A stretch of 64,000 nucleotides of DNA from Phenylobacterium immobile (ATCC 35973) (lineage in GTDB: Bacteria > Pseudomonadota > Alphaproteobacteria > Caulobacterales > Caulobacteraceae): NCBI RefSeq assembly GCF_001375595.1, contig NZ_CVJQ01000002.1, positions 205,166 through 269,165 of the forward strand, given 5' to 3'. Both the position numbers and the translations under genes were made by a program. Position 1 is the stretch's first letter, and each line of letters opens with the position of its first letter. A model generated the notes under the pieces. That model was not told where the DNA came from. It was given only the letters and a program-made list of their open reading frames with translations, and did not search any database. Of the stretch, positions 16,005-23,977 are shown one piece after another.

Positions 16005-16097
16005 CTAGAACGTTTGGAACAGGCCGGCTGTCGCCGCCGTGCCAAGGGCCACCAGGAACGCAGGCCCGATCAGGTCCATAACTTTTGCGAAAGACAT
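16005..16097 (-). CDS. 30-residue membrane microprotein
   Basis: A short frame from ATG (16095-16097) to TAG (16005-16007) encodes M-S-F-A-K-V-M-D-L-I-G-P, then A-F-L-V-A-L-G-T-A-A-T-A-G-L and F-Q-T-F: one hydrophobic helix with a basic N-terminus. GAAGGTG precedes the ATG at about 8 bases, and a strong intrinsic terminator follows the stop, giving a compact gene-like unit. It is divergent from the TetR gene. I know no function; an sRNA role for the transcript is also possible. Confidence 0.6.
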   Translation of the reverse strand: MSFAKVMDLIGPAFLVALGTAATAGLFQTF

Positions 16098-16245
16098 CGA
16101 CACACACCTTCAGTTGGCTCCCGCAACTCCCCGGGGAGGCGGGGGCGGCGGGCTTTGTTATTTGAACAATGCTCAGATAAGCGTCCATCTAATCGATGTC
16201 AAGATGATCTATACGATGTCCAGATTTCCGCTAAGGTCCGCCCCG

Positions 16246-16872
16246 ATGCGCGACCCAAAAGCCACAGCCGAACGCTCCTACCACCATGGCGACCTGCGCC
16301 GCGGCCTCGTCCTGGCCGCGCGCAAGGTCCTGGAGGCCGAAGGGCCCGCCGCCCTGTCGCTGCGGGCCGTCGCCCGGGAGGCTGGCGTCAGCCCCGCTGC
16401 GCCCTACCATCACTTCAAGGATAAGGGCGAACTGCTGGACGCGGTGGCCCATGATGGCTGGCTGCTGCTCCACCAGATCATGGCCGAGGCCAAGGCGCAG
16501 GGCGACCCTCAGGAGCGGCTGTTGTCGACCACCGTCGCCTATGTCGGTTTCGCCCGCGCCCACCCCGCGCTCTACCGGGTGATGTACGACGCCGCGCGCA
16601 ACAAGGAGGCCCTGCCCCAACACCTGGCGGAAGGCGAAGGCGCCTTCGCCGCGCTGCGCAACACCATGATCGAAATGGGCGCCGACCCCAAGGCCGCCGA
16701 GCTCGAACTCTCGACCATCGCCGCCTGGTGCGCCGCCCACGGCCTGGCCGAGATGAGCGGCTTCGCCCAGTTCCGGCACCTGCGCGAGGACATGGGCGGC
16801 GAGCAGCGCTTCGCCCGCGCGATCTTGAGCCGGCTCCGCGTCTTCCGCCACCACCGGCCGCCTGTGACGTGA
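16246..16872 (+). CDS. TetR-family transcriptional regulator
   Basis: A 208-residue regulator. The N-terminal HTH reads A-L-S-L-R-A-V-A-R-E-A-G-V-S-P-A-A-P-Y-H-H-F, with the variant Y-H-H-G-D-L-R at the front. The C-terminal ligand-binding helices start near residue 65; W-C-A-A-H-G-L-A-E resembles the WHG subgroup. ATG at 16246 with AAGG upstream; an in-frame ATG at 16216 is an alternative. Its stop overlaps the GTG start of gluQ, so the two are coupled. Confidence 0.9.
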   Translation: MRDPKATAERSYHHGDLRRGLVLAARKVLEAEGPAALSLRAVAREAGVSPAAPYHHFKDKGELLDAVAHDGWLLLHQIMAEAKAQGDPQERLLSTTVAYVGFARAHPALYRVMYDAARNKEALPQHLAEGEGAFAALRNTMIEMGADPKAAELELSTIAAWCAAHGLAEMSGFAQFRHLREDMGGEQRFARAILSRLRVFRHHRPPVT

Positions 16873-17717
16873 GCGGGTTCACCACCCGCTTCGCCCCCTC
16901 CCCCACCGGATACCTGCACCGGGGGCACGCCTTCTCGGCCCTGACCGCGCACCAGGCGGCGCTCGAAGCCCAGGGCCGCTTCCTTCTGCGCGTCGAAGAC
17001 ATCGACCGCACTCGCAGTCGCCCGGAGTTTGAGGCCTCGATCCTTGAAGACCTCGCCTGGCTCGGCCTGACTTGGGAAGCGCCCGTCCGCCGCCAGTCCG
17101 AACACATGGCCCACTACGCCGCGGCGCTGGAGCAATTGGCCGGACGAGGCGTGATCTACCGATGCTTTCGCACCCGCCGCGAGGTCGCAGACGCCATCGC
17201 CAGCGCCCCGCACGGCCCGATGGAGGCCTTCACTGGCGCGCCCCTGCCTGCCGATGAAGAGGCTCGGCGAATCGCCGCCGGCGAAGGCTTCGCCTGGCGG
17301 TTGTCGCTATCAGCCGCTGAAGCCGCCCTCGGCGGGTTCGGAGACCTCTGGTTCCTTGAGACGGGCGCGGGCCCGGCGGGAGAAGCCGGCGCTATCGTCG
17401 CGCGGCCCCAGGTCGGCGGCGACGTGGTTCTGGCGCGGAAGGATGTCGGCGTGGCCTATCATCTGGCGGTCGTCGTCGATGACGCCCTACAGGGGGTGAC
17501 CCACGTCATCCGCGGCCACGACCTGTTCGAAGCCGCCCACGTCCAGCGCCTCCTTCAGGCGCTTCTGCAGCTGCCGACGCCGACCTACCGTCACCATGGC
17601 TTGCTTACTGGCCCGGACGGTCGCCGCTACGCCAAGCGGGACCAGGCCGAGACCCTGCGCGCCCTGCGCGAGCGAGGCGTGACCGCTGAAGACCTCCGCC
17701 GGGATCTGGGCTTCTAG
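16869..17717 (+). CDS. gluQ: Glutamyl-Q tRNA(Asp) synthetase
   Basis: A 282-residue truncated class I synthetase lacking the anticodon-binding domain. It transfers glutamate to queuosine at position 34 of tRNA-Asp. F-A-P-S-P-T-G-Y-L-H-R-G-H holds the HIGH signature and A-K-R-D-Q the KMSKS equivalent. The start is GTG at 16869 (V-S-G-F-T-T-R), overlapping the TetR stop in GTGA. It shares CTAG with the stop of the convergent selO gene. Confidence 0.93.
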   Translation: MSGFTTRFAPSPTGYLHRGHAFSALTAHQAALEAQGRFLLRVEDIDRTRSRPEFEASILEDLAWLGLTWEAPVRRQSEHMAHYAAALEQLAGRGVIYRCFRTRREVADAIASAPHGPMEAFTGAPLPADEEARRIAAGEGFAWRLSLSAAEAALGGFGDLWFLETGAGPAGEAGAIVARPQVGGDVVLARKDVGVAYHLAVVVDDALQGVTHVIRGHDLFEAAHVQRLLQALLQLPTPTYRHHGLLTGPDGRRYAKRDQAETLRALRERGVTAEDLRRDLGF

Positions 17718-19120
17718 GCGAGCCCCCAGGCCAGCCGTGCGACCTCGATGGCCGCCAGTTTCGCCTCGAAGGCCGACCAGTCGTCGCGCTCGGCGATCGG
17801 CGCCCAGATCGCTTCGATCTCGTCGTAGAGCAGTTCCTCAGGCTCGGCCCGGGAGAAGTAGGGATGCTGCAGCCGCTCAGGCCGCTCGGCCTGGAAGGTC
17901 GCCAGCAGCCCTCGGAAGGCCTGAGCCGCAGGGCCCACATACTGCGTCGCGCGCAACCCTTGCGGTTCTCGCCCGCAGAACCAGTCGAAGAAGAAGGGCT
18001 CCCACCGAAGATCCGGGCCCGCCTCTCCCAAGACATTAAGGGACGCGCGGAATAGCGCCTCGTCAGCCTCAACCCCGCGGGACCCTACGCCCAGTCTGCG
18101 GGCGAAAGCCTCGCCCACCTCGCGGCGGTAGGCCGCCCCGAAATCATTCAGCGCAGCGATCACCGCGTCCTCGTTGGATATCCCGGCCAGGACGCCACCC
18201 AGTTGCTGCAGATTCCAGAACACGGCCTCCGGCTGGCGACCGAAGGCGTAAAGGCCCTGCTGGTCGAAATAGGCCGCCGTAAAGTTCGGATCGAAATGCG
18301 GGAGAAAGCGGTAGGGCCCATAGTCGAAGCTCTCGCCAGTGAGGCTCATGTTGTCGGTGTTGAGCACGCCGTGGACGAAACCCGCGGCGATCCAGCTGGC
18401 GGTAAGCCGGCCCATTCGCTGGACCAGCGTGCGCAACAGCGCCGCGGCCGGGTCGTTGTCGCCGGCGAGCTCAGGGTAATAGGCGGCGATCACGTGATCG
18501 ACGAGGGCGCGCAGGCGCTCTGGTTGCTCCTCGAAGGCGTGGCGCTGGAAACTGCCGAAGCGGATGTGGCTGTGCGACAGACGCACCATCACCGAGGAGC
18601 GTGTCGGGCTGGGCTCATCGCCGCGCACCAGGTCCTCGCCGGTCTCGATCAGAGACAATGTCCGCGAAGTGGGCGCACCCAGCGCCTCAAGCATGGCGGT
18701 CGCCAGGACTTCGCGCACGCCACCCTTCAACGTCAGGCGACCATCGGCCGTCCGTGACCATGGCGTGCGGCCCGACCCCTTTGTCCCCAGGTCGAGCAGG
18801 CGACCGGTCCCCGCCTCGCGCAGCTGGGCGAACAGGAAGCCCCGACCATCGCCGAGATCGGGGTTGTACATCCGGAACTGATGGCCGTGGTAGCGCAGGG
18901 CCAGCGGCGGGTCGAGGTTGTCCGGCAGCGGTTCGAACCGGCCGAAGTGAGCCACCCACTCCGCGTCCGAAAGGCTGTCCAGTCCCACTGTGGCGGCCGC
19001 CCGCTGGTTGCGGAACCGTAGAATGGTCTGCGGAAAATCCGCGGCGCGGACCGGATCGGCGAACCCCTCGCCAAGCTGCAGGTAGAGCGGGTCGGGCGCG
19101 TAGGCGACGGAGACGGGCAT
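17714..19120 (-). CDS. selO: SelO/YdiU-family protein adenylyltransferase
   Basis: A 468-residue pseudokinase-fold protein that transfers AMP to Ser/Thr/Tyr of target proteins in redox stress. Family motifs are visible: R-Y-H-G-H-Q-F, G-T-K-G-S-G-R-T-P-W-S-R, H-G-V-L-N-T-D-N-M-S (metal Asn) and D-Y-G-P (DFG equivalent). It ends in L-A-W-G-L-A and has no C-terminal cysteine or selenocysteine. ATG 19118-19120 starts near the usual family start; an in-frame ATG at 19186 would add 22 residues. Confidence 0.92.
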   Translation of the reverse strand: MPVSVAYAPDPLYLQLGEGFADPVRAADFPQTILRFRNQRAAATVGLDSLSDAEWVAHFGRFEPLPDNLDPPLALRYHGHQFRMYNPDLGDGRGFLFAQLREAGTGRLLDLGTKGSGRTPWSRTADGRLTLKGGVREVLATAMLEALGAPTSRTLSLIETGEDLVRGDEPSPTRSSVMVRLSHSHIRFGSFQRHAFEEQPERLRALVDHVIAAYYPELAGDNDPAAALLRTLVQRMGRLTASWIAAGFVHGVLNTDNMSLTGESFDYGPYRFLPHFDPNFTAAYFDQQGLYAFGRQPEAVFWNLQQLGGVLAGISNEDAVIAALNDFGAAYRREVGEAFARRLGVGSRGVEADEALFRASLNVLGEAGPDLRWEPFFFDWFCGREPQGLRATQYVGPAAQAFRGLLATFQAERPERLQHPYFSRAEPEELLYDEIEAIWAPIAERDDWSAFEAKLAAIEVARLAWGLA

Positions 19121-19200
19121 GCCTGCCAGATGAGGCCTGACAGCGCCGACGGCAAGCGCTGCGGGTCGAACCGGGACCATCGCCATGCTAGGCCGTCGCC

Positions 19201-20409
19201 ATGGCCCGGCGCATGACCCTCGAATTTCTGAAGACCGAAGCGGCCTCTGGCATGATCCTGGCCGTCGCAGCCCTGTCCGCCATCATCCTGGCGAACTCGC
19301 CCTGGTCATCGGCCTATTTCAATTTCATCGACGCCGCCTTGACGATCCAGGTCGGCGCCTTCCGGCAGACCCATTCCTACCAGGATTGGATCAAGGAGGG
19401 CCTGATGGCGATCTTCTTCTTGGTCGTCGGTCTGGAGATCAAATACGAGATCCTGCGCGGCGAACTGGCCAATCCGCGTCGCCTGCTTCTGCCGGTGGCC
19501 GCGGCCCTGGGCGGAATGGCCGCGCCGGCGCTGGTCTATCTGGCGGTCAATCTGGGCCGTGGCGGCGCACCCGCCGGCTGGCCCGTGCCCATGGCCACCG
19601 ACATCGCCTTCGCTCTGGCCGCCCTGGCCGTGGCGGGGCCCCGGCTGCCGCCCAGCCTGCGGGCCTTCCTGCTGACACTGGCCATCGTCGACGACTTGGG
19701 CGCGGTCATCGCCATCGGCGTGCTGTTCACCGACCACGTCGAGTGGACCGCGGTCGGCGGCGCGGCCTCGGCGCTCGCCCTGATGGTGTTGCTGTCGCGT
19801 TGGAAGGCGGCGCCTTACCTGCTCTACGCCCTGGGCTTCCTTTTGGTCTGGGCCTTCACCTTGGAATCGGGGATCTCCACCTCGCTCGCTGGAGTCGCCG
19901 CGGCCGCCGCTGTGCCGATCTCGGCGCAGAAGCCCGGCCACAAGGGCTTGGTGGAGGAAATGATGCACAGCCTCCACCCCTACGTGGCCTATCTGATTTT
20001 GCCGCTGTTCGCCTTCGCCGCCGCCGGATTCACCTTCGAAGGCGCCGGCCCGCTCGCCGGTCCTGTTGGCCTGGGCGTCGCCGCCGGTCTGCTGATCGGC
20101 AAGCCCCTGGGAATCCTGGGCGCAACGGGCCTGATCATCGGCCTGAAGCTGTCGCGCCGCCCCACCGGCGCGCGCTGGAGCGAGCTTGCCGGCGTCTCCA
20201 TCCTCTGCGGGATCGGCTTCACCATGAGTCTGTTCATCGGCCAGCTCGCCTTCACCGGCCCCGGCCAGGGGCAGGTCAAGGTCGGCGTGGTCCTGGGCTC
20301 GGTGGCTTCCGTCCTTCTGGGGGCGGCCCTATTGGCCTGGGCCCAGGCCAGGCGCGATCGCGAAGCTGCGGCCGACAGCGCCCTTGCCCCCGTTCGACGG
20401 CCTCGCTAA
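19201..20409 (+). CDS. nhaA: NhaA Na+/H+ antiporter
   Basis: A 402-residue inner-membrane antiporter for sodium and pH homeostasis. The paired aspartates of the ion site are in A-I-V-D-D-L-G-A-V, and the unwound-helix region A-T-D-I-A-F-A-L is conserved. G-I-G-F-T-M-S-L-F-I marks helix XI. ATG at 19201, with a second ATG at 19213. A 30-residue ORF follows 29 bp after the stop. Confidence 0.95.
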   Translation: MARRMTLEFLKTEAASGMILAVAALSAIILANSPWSSAYFNFIDAALTIQVGAFRQTHSYQDWIKEGLMAIFFLVVGLEIKYEILRGELANPRRLLLPVAAALGGMAAPALVYLAVNLGRGGAPAGWPVPMATDIAFALAALAVAGPRLPPSLRAFLLTLAIVDDLGAVIAIGVLFTDHVEWTAVGGAASALALMVLLSRWKAAPYLLYALGFLLVWAFTLESGISTSLAGVAAAAAVPISAQKPGHKGLVEEMMHSLHPYVAYLILPLFAFAAAGFTFEGAGPLAGPVGLGVAAGLLIGKPLGILGATGLIIGLKLSRRPTGARWSELAGVSILCGIGFTMSLFIGQLAFTGPGQGQVKVGVVLGSVASVLLGAALLAWAQARRDREAAADSALAPVRRPR

Positions 20410-20438
20410 AGCCGCTGGATCAGTTTCTGGAGCTTCTC

Positions 20439-20531
20439 ATGTCGGCCGGCATCATTGGTCTTCTCGTCATCGCCGTGTTCATCGTCGGCTTCGCCCTGCT
20501 GAACCGCTTCGAGTTTGGCCGGTTCGACTGA
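20439..20531 (+). CDS. 30-residue single-span membrane microprotein
   Basis: ATG at 20439 and TGA at 20529-20531 bound a 30-codon frame: M-S-A-G, then I-I-G-L-L-V-I-A-V-F-I-V-G-F-A-L-L as one membrane helix, then N-R-F-E-F-G-R-F-D. GGAG precedes the start by 8 bases. The hydrophobic block followed by a short charged end looks selected for. It sits between nhaA and the SDR gene on the same strand, 29 bp after nhaA. No known family comes to mind. Confidence 0.6.
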   Translation: MSAGIIGLLVIAVFIVGFALLNRFEFGRFD

Positions 20532-20557
20532 ACCCTGGGCGCGGCCGGTAGGGTCTG

Positions 20558-21298
20558 ATGGCCAGCCGCGGCGCGGCCCTCGTCACTGGCGGCGCGCGCC
20601 GGATCGGCCTGGCGCTGGTGATCGCCTGCGCTGAAGCCGGCTATGATGTCGCCATCCACTGCCGCAGCATCGACGAAGACGCCGAAGCCGCCGCCGGGGA
20701 AGTGCGCGCCCGCGGCCGCAGCGCGGCGATCCTCACCTGTGATCTTCGCCAGGAAGCCGCTGTCGTCTCCCTGATCGGCGAAGCGGAGGCCGAGCTCGGA
20801 CCAGTGACCCTTCTGGTCAACTGCGCCTCCATATTCGAGCACGACAGCATCGCCGATATGAACCGCGCGTCCTGGGACGTGCACATGGACACCAACCTCT
20901 GGGCGCCGATGGTGCTGTCCCAGGCCTTTGCGCGGCGCCTGCCCCCGGGCCACGAAGGGCTGATCGTCAATATCATCGACCAGCGGGTGTTGCGACCGAC
21001 GCCGGACTTTTTCTCCTATTCCCTCAGCAAGGCGGCCCTGTTCGAGGCGACACGCATGCTGGCGCAGGCCTTCGCGCCGCGGATCCGCGTCAACGGGATT
21101 GGTCCGGGGCCAGTGCTGAAATCGATCCACCAGGATGATGACGCCTTCGCCCAGGAAGCACGCTCCACCCTGCTTCGGCGTCCCGTCGAGCCTGCCGAGA
21201 TCGCGGCGGCCTTGCGCTACCTGATTGACGCAAAGGCGGTCACCGGCCAGATGATCGCCGTCGACGGCGGCCAGCACCTGGCCGCCCACGGCGACTGA
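20558..21298 (+). CDS. SDR oxidoreductase, pteridine/dihydromonapterin reductase-like
   Basis: A 246-residue Rossmann-fold short-chain dehydrogenase. T-G-G-A-R-R-I-G is the NADPH loop, with arginines as in PTR1/FolM-type pteridine reductases; N-C-A-S-I-F and the catalytic Y-S-L-S-K follow. Thirteen bases after its stop begins folB, so reduction of a pterin in folate or tetrahydromonapterin metabolism is likely (inference from motif and context). A generic SDR remains possible. Confidence 0.85.
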   Translation: MASRGAALVTGGARRIGLALVIACAEAGYDVAIHCRSIDEDAEAAAGEVRARGRSAAILTCDLRQEAAVVSLIGEAEAELGPVTLLVNCASIFEHDSIADMNRASWDVHMDTNLWAPMVLSQAFARRLPPGHEGLIVNIIDQRVLRPTPDFFSYSLSKAALFEATRMLAQAFAPRIRVNGIGPGPVLKSIHQDDDAFAQEARSTLLRRPVEPAEIAAALRYLIDAKAVTGQMIAVDGGQHLAAHGD

Positions 21299-21311
21299 AG
21301 GCTCAGAGACC

Positions 21312-21722
21312 TTGGCCAACTCCCTGGAAAAGCCCGCGCCCACGCCCGCCGGAGCAGCGGACGCCCGCGTGGTCATCACCAAGATTTTCGTCACCGGCAT
21401 CCGCATCGACGCGCAGATCGGCGTCTATCGACATGAGATGGGCCGCGCCCAGCCGCTGATCGCCGAGGTCGAGCTGGATGTGGCCGTCGCCGGCGTGGAG
21501 GTTCTGGCCGAAACCTTCAACTACGAGACGATCCTGACCACGGCCCGCGAGATCGCGGCCGCCGGCCATATCGCCCTGGTCGAGACCTTCGCCGAGCGCC
21601 TCGGCCGCGCCCTGCTGGCCGACCCGCGTGTCAGCCGCGCCCGCGTCCGCGTCGATAAGCCGATGGCCCTCGCTCCCGACGCCACGGGCGCCGGCGTCGA
21701 GATGACCCTGATCCGCAGCTGA
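21312..21722 (+). CDS. folB: Dihydroneopterin aldolase-family protein
   Basis: A 136-residue FolB-type T-fold protein. It shows I-F-V-T-G-I-R-I-D-A-Q-I-G-V-Y near residue 25, the E-T-F-N-Y-E-T-I segment and V-E-T-F-A-E-R-L with the conserved Glu, then V-R-V-D-K-P. FolB converts dihydroneopterin to hydroxymethyl-dihydropterin and glycolaldehyde. The start is TTG at 21312 and the ribosome-binding site is weak. The N-terminus is about 20 residues longer than usual. Confidence 0.9.
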   Translation: MANSLEKPAPTPAGAADARVVITKIFVTGIRIDAQIGVYRHEMGRAQPLIAEVELDVAVAGVEVLAETFNYETILTTAREIAAAGHIALVETFAERLGRALLADPRVSRARVRVDKPMALAPDATGAGVEMTLIRS

Positions 21723-21742
21723 CTCAGGTTTAATTTGGTCCG

Positions 21743-21758
21743 GGGGCTCACGGGCCCC
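21743..21758 (+). terminator. Short hairpin after folB
   Basis: GGGGC (21743-21747) pairs with GCCCC (21754-21758), followed by ATCTTTC. A weak intrinsic terminator candidate between folB and the next gene. Confidence 0.4.
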
Positions 21759-21803
21759 ATCTTTCATTCATCAGACGCGGTCATCGCGTCCTTGGAGAAT
21801 GAA

Positions 21804-22223
21804 ATGAGCGAATCGCCTGTCGCGACCGCGCCGGACGCGCCGATCCCGGCAACCGAAGATCGCACCCTGCCCGCCGTCGTCTACGGCCTTTACCTGCTCG
21901 GGCTCGCCACTGGCGGCGCTACGACGATCCTCGGCCTGATCATCGCCTATGTGAACAAGGGGTCGGCGAGCCCTGTGGCGCAGAGCCACTACACCTTCCT
22001 GGTCAACACCTTCTGGATGACCATTGGCTGGTTCCTGATCGGCGGCCTGCTGATCGTCTTCGGCTTCCCCCTCAGCTTCGTGCTGGTGGGCCTGCCGATC
22101 CTCGCTCTTGGCTGGGCGATCGTTGGGCTGGTCGGCCTCTGGTACGCCGTCCGCGCCATCGTCGGCGTCATCTACCTGGCTCGCGGCGAAGCCTATCCGC
22201 GCCCGCGGACGTGGCTGATCTAA
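21804..22223 (+). CDS. DUF4870-like membrane protein
   Basis: A 139-residue protein with an acidic, proline-rich cytoplasmic N-terminus of about 25 residues and three or four membrane helices. S-H-Y-T-F-L-V-N-T-F-W after the first helix is typical of the DUF4870-type family. Function unknown. ATG at 21804 preceded by GGAGA. Convergent with ilvE. Confidence 0.75.
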   Translation: MSESPVATAPDAPIPATEDRTLPAVVYGLYLLGLATGGATTILGLIIAYVNKGSASPVAQSHYTFLVNTFWMTIGWFLIGGLLIVFGFPLSFVLVGLPILALGWAIVGLVGLWYAVRAIVGVIYLARGEAYPRPRTWLI

Positions 22224-22235
22224 CCTGCGACGGCC

Positions 22236-22270
22236 GTCATCCCGGAAACGTACTTGGCGTCCGGGATGAC
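22236..22270. terminator. GTCAT-CCCGG inverted repeat between convergent genes
   Basis: GTCATCCCGGA (22236-22246) pairs perfectly with TCCGGGATGAC (22260-22270) around 13 bases. It lies between the convergent DUF4870-like and ilvE genes. A related hairpin with the same GTCAT/CCGG arms lies in another convergent gap at 56789-56817, so this may be a dispersed REP-like element acting as a bidirectional terminator. Confidence 0.65.
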
Positions 22271-22278
22271 GTGCGGCC

Positions 22279-23166
22279 TTAAGCCGGGGCCAGTTCCCGC
22301 CGCACCATCCGCGAATATTCATCCGCGAGGCTCAGCGAAATCTCGCCTGGAGTGAAATTGTACTCGCCGATCTGGCCCACCGGCGTCACTTCCGCCGCGC
22401 TGCCCGTCACGAAGCATTCGCTGAACTGCGACAGCTCTTCCGGCAAGATGTGCCGCTCGATCACCTCGATGCCGCGGGCCCGCGCCAGCTTGATCACGGT
22501 CTGCCGGGTGATCCCATTGAGGAAACAATCCGGCGTCGGCGTATGGATCACGCCGTCCTTGATGAAGAAGACGTTCGAGCCCGTGCTCTCCGCGATATAG
22601 CCGCGATAATCGAGCATCATCGCGTCGGTGTAGCCATCCTTCTCGGCGACGTGTTTCGAGATGGTGCAGATCATGTAGAGGCCGGCGGCCTTGGCGTGGA
22701 CCGGCTCGGTGTCCGGCGCTGGACGGCGATAGCGGGCCCAGGTCAAGCGAATGCCCTTCTTGCGCTCGTCCGGCGAAAAGTAGCTCGGCCAGGCCCACAC
22801 CGCGATCGCCACGTGGATCTGGGTGCTCTGCGCCGACACGGCCATCATCTCGGTGCCGCGCCAGGCGATCGGCCGGACATAGGCGTCGGTCAGGCCGTTC
22901 TTGGCGCAGGTCTGCTTGCAGGCCTCGTTGATCTCGGCCACGGTGAAGGGGATTTCGAAGTCCAGCATCTCCGCGGACTTGAAGAGGCGCTCGGTATGCG
23001 CGTTCAGCTCGAAGATCTCCCCGCCGTACATGCGCTCGCCTTCGAACACGGAGGAGGCGTAGTGGAGTCCGTGCGTCAGTACGTGCACCTTCGCCTCGCG
23101 CCAGGGCACGAACTGGCCATCCAGCCAGATCCAACCATCGCGATCATCGAAGGGAACGATAGACAT
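22279..23166 (-). CDS. ilvE: Branched-chain amino acid aminotransferase
   Basis: A 295-residue fold-type IV PLP enzyme that makes valine, leucine and isoleucine from their keto acids. The PLP lysine is in V-H-A-K-A-A-G-L-Y, with H-G-L-H-Y-A-S-S-V-F-E-G at the N-terminus and N-G-I-T-R-Q-T-V and G-S-A-A-E-V-T-P near the end. ATG at 23164-23166 is chosen with GGAG close by and AAAGGAGG slightly further; an in-frame TTG at 23175 sits on the ribosome-binding site and is unlikely. Divergent from the response regulator. Confidence 0.95.
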   Translation of the reverse strand: MSIVPFDDRDGWIWLDGQFVPWREAKVHVLTHGLHYASSVFEGERMYGGEIFELNAHTERLFKSAEMLDFEIPFTVAEINEACKQTCAKNGLTDAYVRPIAWRGTEMMAVSAQSTQIHVAIAVWAWPSYFSPDERKKGIRLTWARYRRPAPDTEPVHAKAAGLYMICTISKHVAEKDGYTDAMMLDYRGYIAESTGSNVFFIKDGVIHTPTPDCFLNGITRQTVIKLARARGIEVIERHILPEELSQFSECFVTGSAAEVTPVGQIGEYNFTPGEISLSLADEYSRMVRRELAPA

Positions 23167-23252
23167 AGGCTCCAAGCCTCCTTTAACCGGCCTCTTACAG
23201 CGCCCGGGGGCCGCTCAGTCAACCTCGACGGGATCCAACCCAGGAACCAATC

Positions 23253-23963
23253 ATGAGCGCTGTTGAGGCCGACGCCCGCGCCCGCCACCTGCTGGTCGTC
23301 GACGACGACGACCGGATTCGTGAGCTTCTGAAGGAATATCTGGCCCGCGCCGGCTTCCGCGTGACCGCCGCGTCCGGCGGCGAAGGCGCGCGAAAACTGC
23401 TGCAGTCGCTCGACTTCGACCTCGCTGTTTTCGACGTGATGATGCCGGGCGAAGACGGCGTCTCCCTGACCGCGTGGCTGCGCGAACAGCGGCCGCCGAT
23501 GGGCCGGACACCCGTCCTGATGCTGACCGCCCGCGGCGAGGCCGCTGACCGCATCACCGGCCTCAAGGCCGGCGCCGACGACTACCTGCCCAAGCCCTTC
23601 GAGCCGGAGGAACTGCTGCTACGGATCGAGGCCGTGCTACGCCGCAGCCGCGATCGGCCGCTGGCCGCCGGCGAGACGCTCTCGCTCGGCCGTTGCCGGT
23701 TCGAAACCGGCCGCGGCGAGCTCACCTGCGACAGTGAGTCCGTGCGCCTGACGGAGGCCGAAATCGCTCTTCTCCGCCGCCTCGCCCGCACCCCGCACGA
23801 GGCGGTCGACCGGATGGACCTCGCCCACGGCGAGATCGACCCCTCAGGCCGCGCCGTCGATGTCCAGGTCACGCGCCTTCGCCGCAAGATCGAGGCCGAC
23901 CCCAAGGCGCCGCGCTATCTGCAGACCGTGCGCGGCGTCGGCTACCGCATCGTCCCCGATTAG
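23253..23963 (+). CDS. OmpR-family response regulator
   Basis: A 236-residue regulator. The receiver domain has the acidic pair in V-V-D-D-D-D, the phospho-acceptor in V-F-D-V-M-M-P-G and lysine in Y-L-P-K-P-F. The winged-helix DNA-binding domain covers about 140-236, with V-D-V-Q-V-T-R-L-R-R-K-I and V-R-G-V-G-Y. It partners the histidine kinase 14 bp downstream. Position next to ilvE recalls PetR-type regulators of other alphaproteobacteria, but that is only context. Confidence 0.93.
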   Translation: MSAVEADARARHLLVVDDDDRIRELLKEYLARAGFRVTAASGGEGARKLLQSLDFDLAVFDVMMPGEDGVSLTAWLREQRPPMGRTPVLMLTARGEAADRITGLKAGADDYLPKPFEPEELLLRIEAVLRRSRDRPLAAGETLSLGRCRFETGRGELTCDSESVRLTEAEIALLRRLARTPHEAVDRMDLAHGEIDPSGRAVDVQVTRLRRKIEADPKAPRYLQTVRGVGYRIVPD

Positions 23964-23977
23964 GCGCGAACCCGGCC

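Noticed and set aside
16039..16245. N-terminal extension of the TetR protein
   Set aside because: It covers the divergent promoter region and the microprotein gene; the HTH start after ATG 16246 fits TetR family lengths.
19185..20531. 448-codon plus-strand frame overlapping nhaA in another phase
   Set aside because: The NhaA frame is the conserved one; only the last 30 codons, beyond nhaA, look like a real small gene and are listed separately.
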